Source of the DNA: Rhodohalobacter sulfatireducens
Lineage (GTDB): Bacteria; Bacteroidota; Rhodothermia; Balneolales; Balneolaceae
DNA: 64,000 nucleotides
Assembly (NCBI RefSeq): GCF_022012475.1
Contig: NZ_JAKLWS010000005.1
Coordinates: forward strand, 144,145-208,144
Direction: 5' to 3'
Shown: in pieces, positions 1-10,819 of the stretch
How positions within the stretch are numbered: the stretch's first letter is position 1
Layout: every line of letters starts with the position of its first letter
Notes under the pieces: generated by a model
The model's database searches: none
Seen by the model: only the letters and a program-made list of their open reading frames with translations
What the model was told of the DNA's origin: nothing
Translations under genes and position numbers: made by a program

Positions 1-1
1 A

Positions 2-277
2 CAGCTTATCAATATGACATACGGTACCCTCTCACACGCTGACTATACAATTCCCCAGATGTCAAATTACAGGGACAGCGATGAAATCTTTGAGAGCATA
101 ATAGAATACGAGTCAAAAGATCCAAATGGGCTGAACGGGTTTATGCTCCTGATTCACATAGGTACAGATCCTAAACGGACAGATAAGTTTTACAGGAAAC
201 TGGAACCCTTAATCACTGAACTGAGATCAAAGCAGTATGAATTTGTTCGTGTGGACGAGCTGTTAAAGATCAACTGA
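2..277 (+). CDS. Polysaccharide deacetylase-like protein, C-terminal fragment
   Basis: The reading frame is open to the left window edge, so only the last 91 codons are visible; the ATG at 14 is internal, not a start. The segment GTLSHADYT followed by LLIHIGTDPKRTDKFY and a final VRVDELL matches the C-terminal part of NodB-type polysaccharide deacetylases of Bacteroidota-like bacteria, which remove acetyl groups from surface or cell-wall sugars. The catalytic metal-binding motifs lie outside the window, so activity cannot be judged. It ends 8 bases before the 3' end of the convergent ATP-grasp gene. Together with that gene and the following glycosyltransferase it suggests the edge of a polysaccharide locus. 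The family call is from recall of the C-terminal pattern. Confidence 0.7.
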   Translation, partial: QLINMTYGTLSHADYTIPQMSNYRDSDEIFESIIEYESKDPNGLNGFMLLIHIGTDPKRTDKFYRKLEPLITELRSKQYEFVRVDELLKIN

Positions 278-285
278 ACTGTCAT

Positions 286-1446
286 TTATCTTTTCGAGAA
301 CACTTCTTTAAGAACTTTATCTGTCATTTCACCAAATAGCGGGCCTTTTACTAATTGTTGAAATAGAATTCCCTGGCTTTTAAGGTTTGTTTCAATTAAA
401 ACCGGGATACCATCTTTGTTAATGCCAAAATCCCAAGAGGCTATATCGCAATAGAGATTTTCTTGATGAAGCTTCTTCACTTTCTCTTTCAATTCCCTAA
501 AATTAGGAATGGTAACATTACCAAAAGAAGTATTCGTATAAGGATGCTCGGAATATTTCTTAAGGGTTTTATGATAAGCCAACTCATTCAAGGTTCCATC
601 GGCTCCTATTCCACAACAAAACCCTCCTTCATTCATATTATCTAAATAGTGTCCATTATTCCCCGCTCTGAATAATTTCGAGATAATCTCAATTTTGTTT
701 CGATTCCTGAAACTTGTCAGTTTTACAGTATTAAGCGAATGTGGATAAACGGCATTTAAACTTTTATGCTGAGTTATCTTTTCCTGGATAATAAACCCGG
801 AACGATACAAATCGAGTAAGTTTTTAAACGAAATTTTCTTGTCATTCAAGAAGATTGAACCACTGTTACTCATTAAAATATTTACGTTCCTGCCTGCTCC
901 GCTTTGAACCGAGGGTTTAATGATTACGGGCTCATCCAGATTTAAAATCTTTTCAATGATCTCTTTTTGATCCAGTTGCTGATATGAATCATCATAAAAT
1001 TCACTCCTGATATATCTTGCGACGGTTTTTGGCTGCAAAACAATTGAAAATATCTTGTTGTACTGATTTTTATCTGAGAATGAATGAGCCATCCTCGCAT
1101 CATTGAAGTAGGGTTCTATGTATTGGTAAAACAGATATTCAGAAATGTACCGGTGGTTATCCAATCCATTGTGAGAACAAAAAAACTCGTGCCAATCCGG
1201 GTTAATTCTCAAGCCAAATTCTTTATAATATCTTTTTATTTCACTCTTTCTACTCTTTGAAAGCGATTTTTTTGTGCGGATTGATCGAGTTTTGTAATTA
1301 TAGATTAATGAGTGAGAACGTTTTTCTACTCTCACGGTATGAGCCCATCTATGATAATTTTCCACATATTTTAAGGGGTATAAAAATATGTAGAGAATAC
1401 ACTTATAAGCCCCGAGCGATCGAATCAGATACAGAATTTTTTTCAT
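286..1446 (-). CDS. Sugar-transfer-associated ATP-grasp protein
   Basis: This 386-residue protein has an ATP-grasp fold of the type often found in polysaccharide clusters (ATPgrasp_ST-like). Visible signs are the basic N-terminal region with a hydrophobic stretch (about residues 8-27), the nucleotide-binding lysine in PVIIKPSVQSGAG (K177 and the following Gly-rich loop), and the C-terminal metal/ATP motif DIASWDFGINKDG...PVLIETN (about residues 334-354). ATP-grasp enzymes ligate a carboxylate to an amine or thiol through an acyl-phosphate; the substrate here is unknown, possibly a sugar or amino-acid decoration of a surface glycan. It is transcribed away from the glycosyltransferase at 1565, leaving a 118-base AT-rich shared promoter region. 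Its 3' end is convergent with the deacetylase gene. Confidence 0.8.
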   Translation of the reverse strand: MKKILYLIRSLGAYKCILYIFLYPLKYVENYHRWAHTVRVEKRSHSLIYNYKTRSIRTKKSLSKSRKSEIKRYYKEFGLRINPDWHEFFCSHNGLDNHRYISEYLFYQYIEPYFNDARMAHSFSDKNQYNKIFSIVLQPKTVARYIRSEFYDDSYQQLDQKEIIEKILNLDEPVIIKPSVQSGAGRNVNILMSNSGSIFLNDKKISFKNLLDLYRSGFIIQEKITQHKSLNAVYPHSLNTVKLTSFRNRNKIEIISKLFRAGNNGHYLDNMNEGGFCCGIGADGTLNELAYHKTLKKYSEHPYTNTSFGNVTIPNFRELKEKVKKLHQENLYCDIASWDFGINKDGIPVLIETNLKSQGILFQQLVKGPLFGEMTDKVLKEVFSKR

Positions 1447-1564
1447 CGGTTAGTCAAATAATTGAATAATCTTATAAACTTTTGCGATATTCAGTTTTGA
1501 TAAAGCTTGTGGCTATCTAGAACAATATCCCAAAATATCGTTTGTAAAACTATCTATTTGATCA

Positions 1565-2548
1565 ATGAGTGAAATCGGTGATTCGACAGAAAAAAAGCCA
1601 TTGCTATCGGTGATCATCCCGGTTTATAATGTTGAGGATTATGTGAGAGACACCCTGGACTCGGTTCGAAATCAATCCTATAAAAATGTGGAGTTCATTG
1701 TTATAAACGATGGTTCAACGGACTCAAGTGGTGATATCATTGAAGAGTATCGAGCAAAAGACGATCGCTTCCGAATTTATCATCAGGAAAATGTAGGACT
1801 ATCTACAACACGAAACCGCGGCCTGCGTAAGGCTCAGGGTGATATTATCTACTTTTTCGATAGTGATGATGTTCTAATTGAAGGTGCGTTCGAAAAAGTC
1901 ATTGACCGGATGCAGGACACAGACAGTCAGATAGTTTTTTTTGGCCTTATGCTGATCAATAAAGATGGAAAGAAGGCCCGTGGTTATACCGTAAAAAAAC
2001 GTTCAGATGTAGAAAAACCGATCAAGGGCAAAGTTTTTTTGCAACAGATGATCACATCAAAAACGTATGGTGCCGTTGTTCAAAAATATTTTATTCGAAA
2101 ATCTTTTCTTGAAAAAACCAATTTGACCTTCGAAGACAATCAAATCCACGAAGATGAATCCTTTACATTGGAGACACTCTGCCTGGCTGATCGAATAACC
2201 TCTTTTTCTGAAACGATGATAAAAAAACGCTTAAGAGAACACTCGATCATGTCTACTTCAAAAGGGATCAAGAATGTAGAGGGATGGGCAAGAGCTATCG
2301 AACGGGTACTTAATTTCATCAATAAGAATGATATTGACGAACGAACCAGGGAAGCAGTATTGACCCGGTTGAGAACTATTGCACATACAGCCATTCGAAC
2401 ACTCAGAAATTTAGATCACCCCAAAAAGCCAGTTGAACACTACCTGCCTAATGAAACGCAGAATAACTTGGGTTTTTTAGTCAAAGCGCATGCAAAATCT
2501 ACATTTCTCTATAGAGTCTTTAAGTTTATAAATAGAAAGATCGGGTAG
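1565..2548 (+). CDS. Family 2 glycosyltransferase
   Basis: A 327-residue GT-A type inverting glycosyltransferase. The N-terminal nucleotide-sugar domain is clear: SVIIPVYNVEDYV (about 15-27), VINDGSTDSSGD (47-57), the NVGLSTTRNRG segment, and the metal-binding DSDD at 99-102. The remaining two thirds form the acceptor part and lack a membrane anchor, so the enzyme is probably cytoplasmic or peripheral. It likely adds one sugar to a lipid-linked glycan; donor and acceptor cannot be read from sequence. It stands alone on this strand and is followed by the palindrome array at 2613-2714. Confidence 0.88.
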   Translation: MSEIGDSTEKKPLLSVIIPVYNVEDYVRDTLDSVRNQSYKNVEFIVINDGSTDSSGDIIEEYRAKDDRFRIYHQENVGLSTTRNRGLRKAQGDIIYFFDSDDVLIEGAFEKVIDRMQDTDSQIVFFGLMLINKDGKKARGYTVKKRSDVEKPIKGKVFLQQMITSKTYGAVVQKYFIRKSFLEKTNLTFEDNQIHEDESFTLETLCLADRITSFSETMIKKRLREHSIMSTSKGIKNVEGWARAIERVLNFINKNDIDERTREAVLTRLRTIAHTAIRTLRNLDHPKKPVEHYLPNETQNNLGFLVKAHAKSTFLYRVFKFINRKIG

Positions 2549-2612
2549 ATTTACTGAGAACTAACTGTCTCATTTAATTCGGCGTTGAGAATGAAAGATC
2601 TTTTACTGGTGC

Positions 2613-2714
2613 CAAAGCTCTGCTTTGTAACGCTATTCCGGAAGCTCCGCTTCCATTATTTTTTAGTTGAAGCAGAGCTTCTAGAGGTCGTTCCGAAGGA
2701 GGACCTTCGGAACG
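2613..2714. repeat. Array of four short hairpin palindromes
   Basis: Four perfect inverted repeats follow each other in the 222-base gap between the glycosyltransferase and the peptidase gene: CAAAGC-tct-GCTTTG (2613-2627), GGAAGC-tcc-GCTTCC (2640-2654), GAAGC-aga-GCTTC (2669-2681) and an 11-bp arm pair CGTTCCGAAGG/CCTTCGGAACG (2689-2714). Loops are three or four bases. None has a T-tract that would make a classic terminator, though as RNA they could still act as a 3' barrier for the convergent genes. They resemble the other intergenic palindromes of this window and are probably a dispersed repeat family. Confidence 0.7.
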
Positions 2715-2770
2715 AGTTGCAACGAGTTTAATATGCCTCTGCGCCTCCCAGCGCTCTCAGCGGTTACCCC

Positions 2771-4444
2771 CTACTCAATACCTAACACATCTTTCCCTTG
2801 CTCAAACACAATATCCGTAGGAATTCCTGCATTGGCCAGGCGGTCAAGGGAGTTCTGCAGTTGCGGCATCATCTGGCCGTACTCCTCGACAAAATTAGCC
2901 ACACCTTCATAATCCCCATCTCCCTGGAAGGTGAGAATTCGATTTGAGAGTGAGTTTGTTACCTCCTGCATCTGGTCAAATTCTACTCTCCAGGCTTCCT
3001 GATCATCATCATACGTGATGGCACCGTTCTCGACGAAATAGTTGAACCGAATGAGGTTGGCCATCCCGTGAGCACTGCTGGTTCCGAATCGAATGGAACG
3101 GAAAATACTGGCAACGAATGTGGTGTAGTTTTCTTCGATACTTCCGTCCGTAACCATTCCGTCGTTTCGGAGTTCGTTAATCATGTACAATCCTAACACA
3201 TCGGCTTTGCCCTCTTCAAGCGCTGATGAGTGTTCCCTCAGAGCTTCCCGTACGGTTCCGTTTCCGTTGATCGTATTCTTGATTCCCAGCCCGTGAGCCA
3301 CTTCATGAAACATCGTGTTGCTGAAGAAAGCGTCAAATGTCAGATACTGCCTCTGCTCTTCCACAATCAGCATATCGGCGATGTCCACCAGAATTTTATC
3401 GTACTTGGCACGCATGGCGTTTTTCAACTGGAGGCGTCGCGTTCCTTTTGCGAGCTGAACTTCTTCATCATTTGGCAGGTTGATCGCAATGGTTTTGGAA
3501 CCCGCATTGGCATCACCGGCGTAGTAGACCGCATCGTAGGCGTTGAGGTCTGAATCGCGGCCCGGTTCTTCCTGTTTGTATTCTTCCGGAACCGGCAATC
3601 CCTCCTGCAGCTCAGGGAGCACTTCCGCATATCGCGAGAGTCGGTCACTCCATTCCTGGTCTTTGATCAGCACAAACGTTTCGTGTGCGGCTTTGTACCC
3701 ATAAAGCTGATCTTCATACGTTTCAATGGGCCCGATCACCACCTCAATCGTGTTCTCTTTCATATCCAGCCACGCCATATCGCTGGCTTGATAGTCGTCA
3801 GTCAACAGCGCTTCGGCCCGTAAATTCAGGTACTCCCTCAAGCCGAGATCTTCCGCCAGTTCGGCCGCTTCTCTCAATTTCTCGGATGCCAGTTGATGTT
3901 GCTCGGCAAACTCCTCGTGATACGGAATGGTCATCAAATTTCCGGATTCATCTCGTCGAACCAGCGTATACAGATCATCTTTTGTTTCAGAATCCCACGC
4001 TTCGAACTCCTCTTTGGTCATATCTGCGGGATAGAAATTAGCGCCGGCCGGTTTGGGGCCAAATCCGTCGACAAAGGGTTCATCTCCATTCAGGCGATCC
4101 CACGGGCCATAATTGATCTCAGCAAATTCTCTTAACTGCTCGCTGTCCAATTGGTCCATCAACTCACTTTTATCCCCATATGCTTCCATCCAGAACACTT
4201 CCTCCATCGCCTGGCCGGCATCGATCAGCAGTGAAATAATCTGCCGCTGGTTGTCGGAAAGCTGACTCAAATCAGCATTCAGTTCAAACGACGTGTATTG
4301 ATCGAGACGGTCGTCAATCGTCATCTCATCTGAGGAGGCCGACTCGGACATCTCCCCCGATTCCTGTCCGCCGCATCCGGTAAGCAGAAGTCCTGTAAAT
4401 AGTAAAGATAGAATTGAAAAAATGGTTGCCAAGCTTTTCATCAT
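2771..4444 (-). CDS. M49-like (dipeptidyl-peptidase III-related) zinc peptidase lipoprotein
   Basis: A 557-residue exported protein. The N-terminus has a signal peptide ending in a lipobox (LLTGC, lipid-anchored C24) followed by an acidic Ser/Glu linker, so it should be membrane-anchored on the periplasmic side or at the cell surface. The zinc site is HEVAHGLG (H380, E381, H384) and the second metal motif is EEGKAD at 410-415. This is the arrangement of the bacterial M49-related family, in which HExxH replaces the HExxxH of classic dipeptidyl peptidase III. It is therefore predicted to trim peptides or be a related hydrolase; the substrate is not known. Either M1 or M2 could be the start (4444 or 4441). 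It is monocistronic, with its promoter in the 217 bases before the AT-rich orphan. Confidence 0.72.
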   Translation of the reverse strand: MMKSLATIFSILSLLFTGLLLTGCGGQESGEMSESASSDEMTIDDRLDQYTSFELNADLSQLSDNQRQIISLLIDAGQAMEEVFWMEAYGDKSELMDQLDSEQLREFAEINYGPWDRLNGDEPFVDGFGPKPAGANFYPADMTKEEFEAWDSETKDDLYTLVRRDESGNLMTIPYHEEFAEQHQLASEKLREAAELAEDLGLREYLNLRAEALLTDDYQASDMAWLDMKENTIEVVIGPIETYEDQLYGYKAAHETFVLIKDQEWSDRLSRYAEVLPELQEGLPVPEEYKQEEPGRDSDLNAYDAVYYAGDANAGSKTIAINLPNDEEVQLAKGTRRLQLKNAMRAKYDKILVDIADMLIVEEQRQYLTFDAFFSNTMFHEVAHGLGIKNTINGNGTVREALREHSSALEEGKADVLGLYMINELRNDGMVTDGSIEENYTTFVASIFRSIRFGTSSAHGMANLIRFNYFVENGAITYDDDQEAWRVEFDQMQEVTNSLSNRILTFQGDGDYEGVANFVEEYGQMMPQLQNSLDRLANAGIPTDIVFEQGKDVLGIE

Positions 4445-4661
4445 GGTTGGTTGAGTCTTTTGAAATTTGTGGATTCCTGAAATCTATGAAATTTGATTGG
4501 GATGTGCGATTGGGAATTTACTAGAATTTGGTACTCATATTTGTTTTCAACTTGCCTTATTCAAGAAATTTGCTGTGCTAATTATTATGATTTAATATGT
4601 AAATCACTAAGCAAAATCATACCAGTAATAATTCATTGTAATAACAACCTAATCATTCATC

Positions 4662-5204
4662 ATGGAAGAGATTAATTGGATTGAATATTTGACAGCTTTT
4701 GGTTCAGTAACAACTCCAATCTTAGTTTTATTACTTTCCGCAATAGGTTGGCGGATCAGAACTAGACTTGAAAGAAAAATGGAGTTAGAGGATAAACTAC
4801 GTGATGATAGGATTGAAGCGTACAATAAAATTTTAGAACCATTTATAATTCTATTAATGACTGATCAAGCTTGGAAAGCTGACCCTAAAAACAGGAAAAG
4901 AGACAAAAATAAATTAGCTCAAGAAAAAATGCTGTCATTAGATTATAAAGAACAAGCTTTTAAGCTTTCATTAGTTGGCTCCGATTCGGTAGTAAAATCA
5001 TATAATAATCTAATGCAATATTTTTACAGCATGGACAATACTCAACAAGAGGCAAAAAATGCTGATCCAAAAATTATGATGTCATTATTAGGAAAATTTC
5101 TGCTAGAAATTAGAAAAAGCATGGGAAATCAAGTAACATCATTGGACAATTGGGACATGCTTGAATGGTTTCTGACTGACGCACGAAAATATAGAGATGG
5201 TTAA
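4662..5204 (+). CDS. AT-rich orphan protein with one N-terminal membrane segment
   Basis: A 180-residue protein I do not recognise. Residues about 14-30 (VTTPILVLLLSAIGWRI) form one membrane helix, followed by a long charged helical region (RLERKMELEDKLRDDRIEAY) that could be coiled coil, and a soluble helical remainder. A membrane-anchored helical sensor or scaffold is possible but not shown. Base composition is clearly more AT-rich than the flanking peptidase and katG genes, suggesting later acquisition. It sits next to a PIN toxin-type module in the same AT-rich stretch (about 4.45-6.17 kb), which looks like a small accessory island. No Shine-Dalgarno motif is obvious before the ATG. Confidence 0.6.
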   Translation: MEEINWIEYLTAFGSVTTPILVLLLSAIGWRIRTRLERKMELEDKLRDDRIEAYNKILEPFIILLMTDQAWKADPKNRKRDKNKLAQEKMLSLDYKEQAFKLSLVGSDSVVKSYNNLMQYFYSMDNTQQEAKNADPKIMMSLLGKFLLEIRKSMGNQVTSLDNWDMLEWFLTDARKYRDG

Positions 5205-5352
5205 CATTATTATTTACTTAACTCACTCTTATTTGATTTTACGGTTAATCCCAAATCCTACATATCGCAATTTTCCATTTTAGATCAATAGCTTCAATCA
5301 AAATTCTGAGATTCTGAGTCGAGGTCAGGCTGACGGATATCACACCCATCCA

Positions 5353-5390
5353 TAAAAAAAAGGCAGCCCGTTTCCAGGCTGCTTATTCTT
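5353..5390 (-). terminator. Intrinsic terminator after the PIN-domain module
   Basis: Arms GCAGCC (5363-5368) and GGCTGC (5377-5382) enclose an 8-base loop. Read on the minus strand the stem is followed by a run of seven to eight Ts (plus-strand As 5354-5361). It lies 57 bases downstream of the stop of the 61-aa gene. Confidence 0.8.
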
Positions 5391-5446
5391 TAGTGATTTA
5401 ATCCAAAACTTTTGCGAAAAAAAATTTGATTAACAGCTATTTCAGA

Positions 5447-5632
5447 TCAAAATGATCTAACTCCTTCTCTTTCCGAGTTTTTAGAATTTTTTAAGAATTG
5501 GTCTTTCGCTGCTTTTCCTCTCTTTTTGTACCACTCTAACAACTCTTTGCGAGTCAAATCTTTCGTCTCTTCATAATTTTTTTCTCGAATTCTCCGAGTC
5601 GTTTCAACCGTATCAAAATCTTTATTCTTCAT
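5447..5632 (-). CDS. Small charged protein, putative antitoxin partner of a PIN-domain protein
   Basis: A 61-residue, strongly charged protein (RRIREKNYEETKDLTRKELLEWYKKR) predicted to be mostly helical. It begins inside the last codons of the PIN-domain gene (11-base overlap), so the two are translationally coupled. Small proteins of this type are commonly found beside PIN proteins and are thought to neutralise or accompany them; I recognise the arrangement rather than the sequence. The order toxin-type gene first, then partner, is the reverse of the usual vapBC order. Followed by an intrinsic terminator at 5353-5390. Confidence 0.6.
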   Translation of the reverse strand: MKNKDFDTVETTRRIREKNYEETKDLTRKELLEWYKKRGKAAKDQFLKNSKNSEREGVRSF

Positions 5633-6086
5633 AATTTATCACCTCGCGTGGTGAATAAATGTCAATGGTTTTGAGCCCACTTTCTAAGTTAACGGCATTA
5701 AACAGCCGAATCTTATCATCATGGACAATATGCCGAAAATTCCAGCTACCTAAAACATCTACGTTGGCAAGTGAAGCCAGGGCGATATGTAAAGCATCAT
5801 CACGGAATTTTGGCGTCAAAATTTCTTTTCTCAAATACTCTTCAGATAACTCAAGCGCTGATTCTGTGATTTCAAGTATTTCAGGATCATGTTCTATTAA
5901 CTGTTTTAATATTCCCTTAACCGGATTAGGTGCTCTGCTGATTTCGTCAAATGTCAATTCCGATAAGACAGGTAGATAATTTTTCAAACGAAAATCTTTC
6001 ATCAGTCCGTTCGACCAACTCTTGAATTCTTTATCAAGGCAACCTCCAATCACAGAAGTATCCAGATATATTCTTGATATTTCCAT
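5622..6086 (-). CDS. PIN-domain protein (VapC-like ribonuclease)
   Basis: A 154-residue PIN-domain protein. The first acidic position is in IYLDTSVIGG (D9), a middle acid in SELTFDEISRA (about residue 49), and the C-terminal acid cluster is in FRDDALHIALASLANVDVLGSWNFRHI, typical of PIN proteins annotated as putative nucleic-acid-binding or type II toxins. PIN toxins cut RNA with a metal held by these acids. The gene is transcribed with the overlapping 61-aa partner and ends at a terminator. The upstream region (6087-6165) contains an imperfect ACTTAA/TTAAGT inverted repeat that could be an operator, but this is weak. Function as an active toxin is inference. Confidence 0.75.
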   Translation of the reverse strand: MEISRIYLDTSVIGGCLDKEFKSWSNGLMKDFRLKNYLPVLSELTFDEISRAPNPVKGILKQLIEHDPEILEITESALELSEEYLRKEILTPKFRDDALHIALASLANVDVLGSWNFRHIVHDDKIRLFNAVNLESGLKTIDIYSPREVINYEE

Positions 6087-6164
6087 CTAATCGCGTCAAT
6101 TAATTTTTGAAAAATCTACTTAAATGTTCTCTCAAACAATTAAGTAAATTATCTCAACTCGAGA

Positions 6165-6199
6165 AAACAAAAAAGGCAACCCGTCTCCGAGCTGCCTTT
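6165..6199 (-). terminator. Intrinsic terminator of katG
   Basis: Imperfect arms AAAGGCAAC (6172-6180) and GCTGCCTTT (6191-6199) around a 10-base loop. On the minus strand the stem is followed by a T-rich tract (plus-strand As 6168-6174). It lies 57 bases beyond the katG stop and closely resembles the terminator at 5353-5390. Confidence 0.72.
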
Positions 6200-6256
6200 C
6201 ACCTTAATCAATGATTCTCGCCACAAAAGGTGTGGCAATAACCAATCCAACTCAAC

Positions 6257-8545
<2,289 letters not shown>

Positions 8546-8723
8546 TTATATCAACATCATGATTATTATATGAATAATTGCCACCAATCTACCAATTGAT
8601 GTTTACTATCAGTTGTATTTGACTTGGTTATTACATCAACATTAAACAGTGCAGAATTCAGGAACTTCTCTGGAACACGAAGAATTGCTTAATCAAAACC
8701 CAGGTACCGTAAGGTTTCCATTT

Positions 8724-10265
8724 CTAATCCACTTTCAACGTACCCTCAGGATACTTTTCATCCAGATCTCTCAAATCGATATTCAGGTCTCCACGCAAAT
8801 ATTTATCAAAGAATGCGAGTGAATACTCGTTGATCAGTTCCGTGGCATAATACGGATCCGCATCTCCTGCTTCGTTTATGGACTGAAGAGGTATCAAAAA
8901 GGGAATATCACTGAAATTACTGTGGCCAAAACCATTTACTTTTAAATCGTAGATAACTGTATCACTCCCATTGTGATAGATCAAATCGTTCGGAGCAAAC
9001 GTAGCTGAATCCCGAACAGCTTCAATTCTAAGAAATGGATGTGCAAGTGTTGAATCGATCATATCTGCCCACTGGGCGCCATCCCAGTTAATACCCGCTT
9101 TTACTCTTCGATCGGTGAGCATAAGCTGACCGGCAGTTGCCCCACCTGCTGAATGGCCAAATGCCCCGATCTTATCCAGATTTAATTTGCCGGAAAATCG
9201 ATTATTGGCTTGTGAGTTCATCCCTTGCAATTCATCGATCACAAATGATAGATCTTCAGCCCATTTGCGCATCATCTCTGCATTGGGATATAGATCAGAT
9301 ATTTCGCGAATAATATCTCGTTTAACCGAATCGCTGCCAGCAGCCCAAAATTTCTCTTCGAGTTTTACAATCTGTTCCCAGACATTTTCAAAATTTTTAG
9401 ATTCATACCGGTAATCAAAAGAAACCTTTCTGCCATCCGGGTAAACCGTTGCCACCGATTGATAGGGATGATTAACCGCAAAAATTATGTAACCGTGACT
9501 GGCAATTTCACCCATAAACGATGAATATGTTGCAGGCGGAACATTATATCCATGAGAAAAAAGAAGTACCGGAAACGTAGCTTCTTGATCAGATACGTGC
9601 AGATTTTCATAAGCAAAGGTTTCAATATGCTTCAGATGGTTCAAAGTAAATGCCGGTAGTCCATATTTCTTTGCAAAATATTCCGCTTCAAACGGGTGCA
9701 TATAGTCCATTTGGGTACCACCGGAATTTGAATTATCTGAAGGATACCAGGCACGAACCATCAACGTTCGATGATCGTCCGGGTCTTCTGTGATGATCTC
9801 CTCCCTGTTGGTATCCTCGAGCATTAAGGTTGTTGTGCCCACCATATATGAGCCTGTGGGTTCAGGAAGTTCAAAAACCGGAAGTATAGATCCTAAAGCG
9901 GCGGATACAATCAATAGAAGAATTGCACCAAATCCGCCAATAAATCGCCCCCATTTCCGATCCTGAATGGCTGATAATTTACTTGGATGATTCAAGAGCC
10001 GAATCGAATTCAAAAGGAAGAGAAAAGTTAGAAAATAAGCCGGAATCATTTGCCATCGAACTCCTTCAAACAGTGCATGCAGAAGCAGGAATAGGAGTGC
10101 AAGAAAAGGCAAATAGTGAAGAAACTTCGCTCTGTTAGCTGGTTTAAGGAACAGTGTGCAGGCAGAAGTAGATAGAGAGATCAGAGCACATATTTCAAAA
10201 AATTGCATAGCAATATTAGATCTTTGATTGTGAGACCCGGATAGTAAAACCGGGACTCGATTCAT
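8724..10265 (-). CDS. Membrane-anchored alpha/beta hydrolase, PAF-acetylhydrolase/dienelactone-hydrolase-like
   Basis: A 513-residue protein with about four hydrophobic helices in the first 130 residues, then a periplasmic-side alpha/beta hydrolase domain. The catalytic core is visible: LLFSHGYNVPPATY (oxyanion region), the nucleophile elbow AFGHSAGG with S372, INWDGAQW, and a late histidine in NGFGHSNFSD. This pattern fits the bacterial relatives of platelet-activating-factor acetylhydrolase (plasma type), esterases acting on short or oxidised acyl chains of phospholipids. The substrate is not known. The start may be the internal ATG at 10208 (M20), just before the first membrane helix. It lies 3 kb from a phosphatidylcholine synthase gene, which makes a phospholipid substrate attractive but unproven. 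Confidence 0.72.
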   Translation of the reverse strand: MNRVPVLLSGSHNQRSNIAMQFFEICALISLSTSACTLFLKPANRAKFLHYLPFLALLFLLLHALFEGVRWQMIPAYFLTFLFLLNSIRLLNHPSKLSAIQDRKWGRFIGGFGAILLLIVSAALGSILPVFELPEPTGSYMVGTTTLMLEDTNREEIITEDPDDHRTLMVRAWYPSDNSNSGGTQMDYMHPFEAEYFAKKYGLPAFTLNHLKHIETFAYENLHVSDQEATFPVLLFSHGYNVPPATYSSFMGEIASHGYIIFAVNHPYQSVATVYPDGRKVSFDYRYESKNFENVWEQIVKLEEKFWAAGSDSVKRDIIREISDLYPNAEMMRKWAEDLSFVIDELQGMNSQANNRFSGKLNLDKIGAFGHSAGGATAGQLMLTDRRVKAGINWDGAQWADMIDSTLAHPFLRIEAVRDSATFAPNDLIYHNGSDTVIYDLKVNGFGHSNFSDIPFLIPLQSINEAGDADPYYATELINEYSLAFFDKYLRGDLNIDLRDLDEKYPEGTLKVD

Positions 10266-10314
10266 TTTTTAAGGAAGCAGGTTGTAGAGACAGTTTGAAA
10301 GAAGAGTGGCTGTT

Positions 10315-10674
10315 TTACTCTCTGCCCGTCAATAATTTCAACCCAAAATAGAATAGCCAGGCGATAACGAAAATAGTCATCCCGTAAAGAGTCGTGATCA
10401 TTGACACTTTCAACCCGCCGGCCAACAGAGCCGGAGAAACATCCCCAGCAGCCTCAATTGCATTAAAGGCTTGATAAAGGCCTAAGAATTGACCAAAGAT
10501 GCCAAAAATAAATCCAAAAATACCTATCTCTTTCACTAACGAAACTGATTTAGAACTGGAACCATCTCTTTTGATTTTAATCAATGAATAGACTGCCGTT
10601 GCAATTAATGCAACCAAAATAATTGTTAATATGCCCATAAAAAGCGGGCCGCCGGCATAAAATAGATCAAACAT
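10315..10674 (-). CDS. Small MotA/TolQ/ExbB-family proton-channel protein
   Basis: A membrane protein of about 119 residues with three hydrophobic segments. The diagnostic part is GIFGQFLGLYQAF followed by SPALLAGGLKVSMITTLYGM, the conserved TolQ/ExbB/MotA channel core. The family couples proton flow to an energy-transducing partner. I chose the ATG at 10674 (protein MFDLFYAGG) because AGGTAA sits 8 bases upstream; a longer start at 10704 is possible. Unusually there is no ExbD/TolR or TonB gene beside it. It is divergent from the LytTR regulator gene with 145 bases between, suggesting the regulator may control it. Confidence 0.78.
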   Translation of the reverse strand: MFDLFYAGGPLFMGILTIILVALIATAVYSLIKIKRDGSSSKSVSLVKEIGIFGFIFGIFGQFLGLYQAFNAIEAAGDVSPALLAGGLKVSMITTLYGMTIFVIAWLFYFGLKLLTGRE

Positions 10675-10819
10675 GATTTTTACCTGTTTTAAATTAATGT
10701 TCATAAGAAATGTATCTTAAGCAAGCTCTTTTCGGCAAGGTAGAAACCCAACCTAAAGATGTTATTCGTCGATAAAAGATGGTTTTTTGACATATAATCA
10801 GGATTTTTAGTCAAAAAAA

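Noticed and set aside
3685..4041. 118-aa frame opposite the M49-like gene
   Set aside because: Antisense shadow of a well-supported gene with no recognisable domain.
4493..4675. 60-aa frame before the AT-rich orphan
   Set aside because: Low-complexity, Cys/Ile-rich translation without start signal, overlapping the next gene's start; AT-rich promoter region is more likely.
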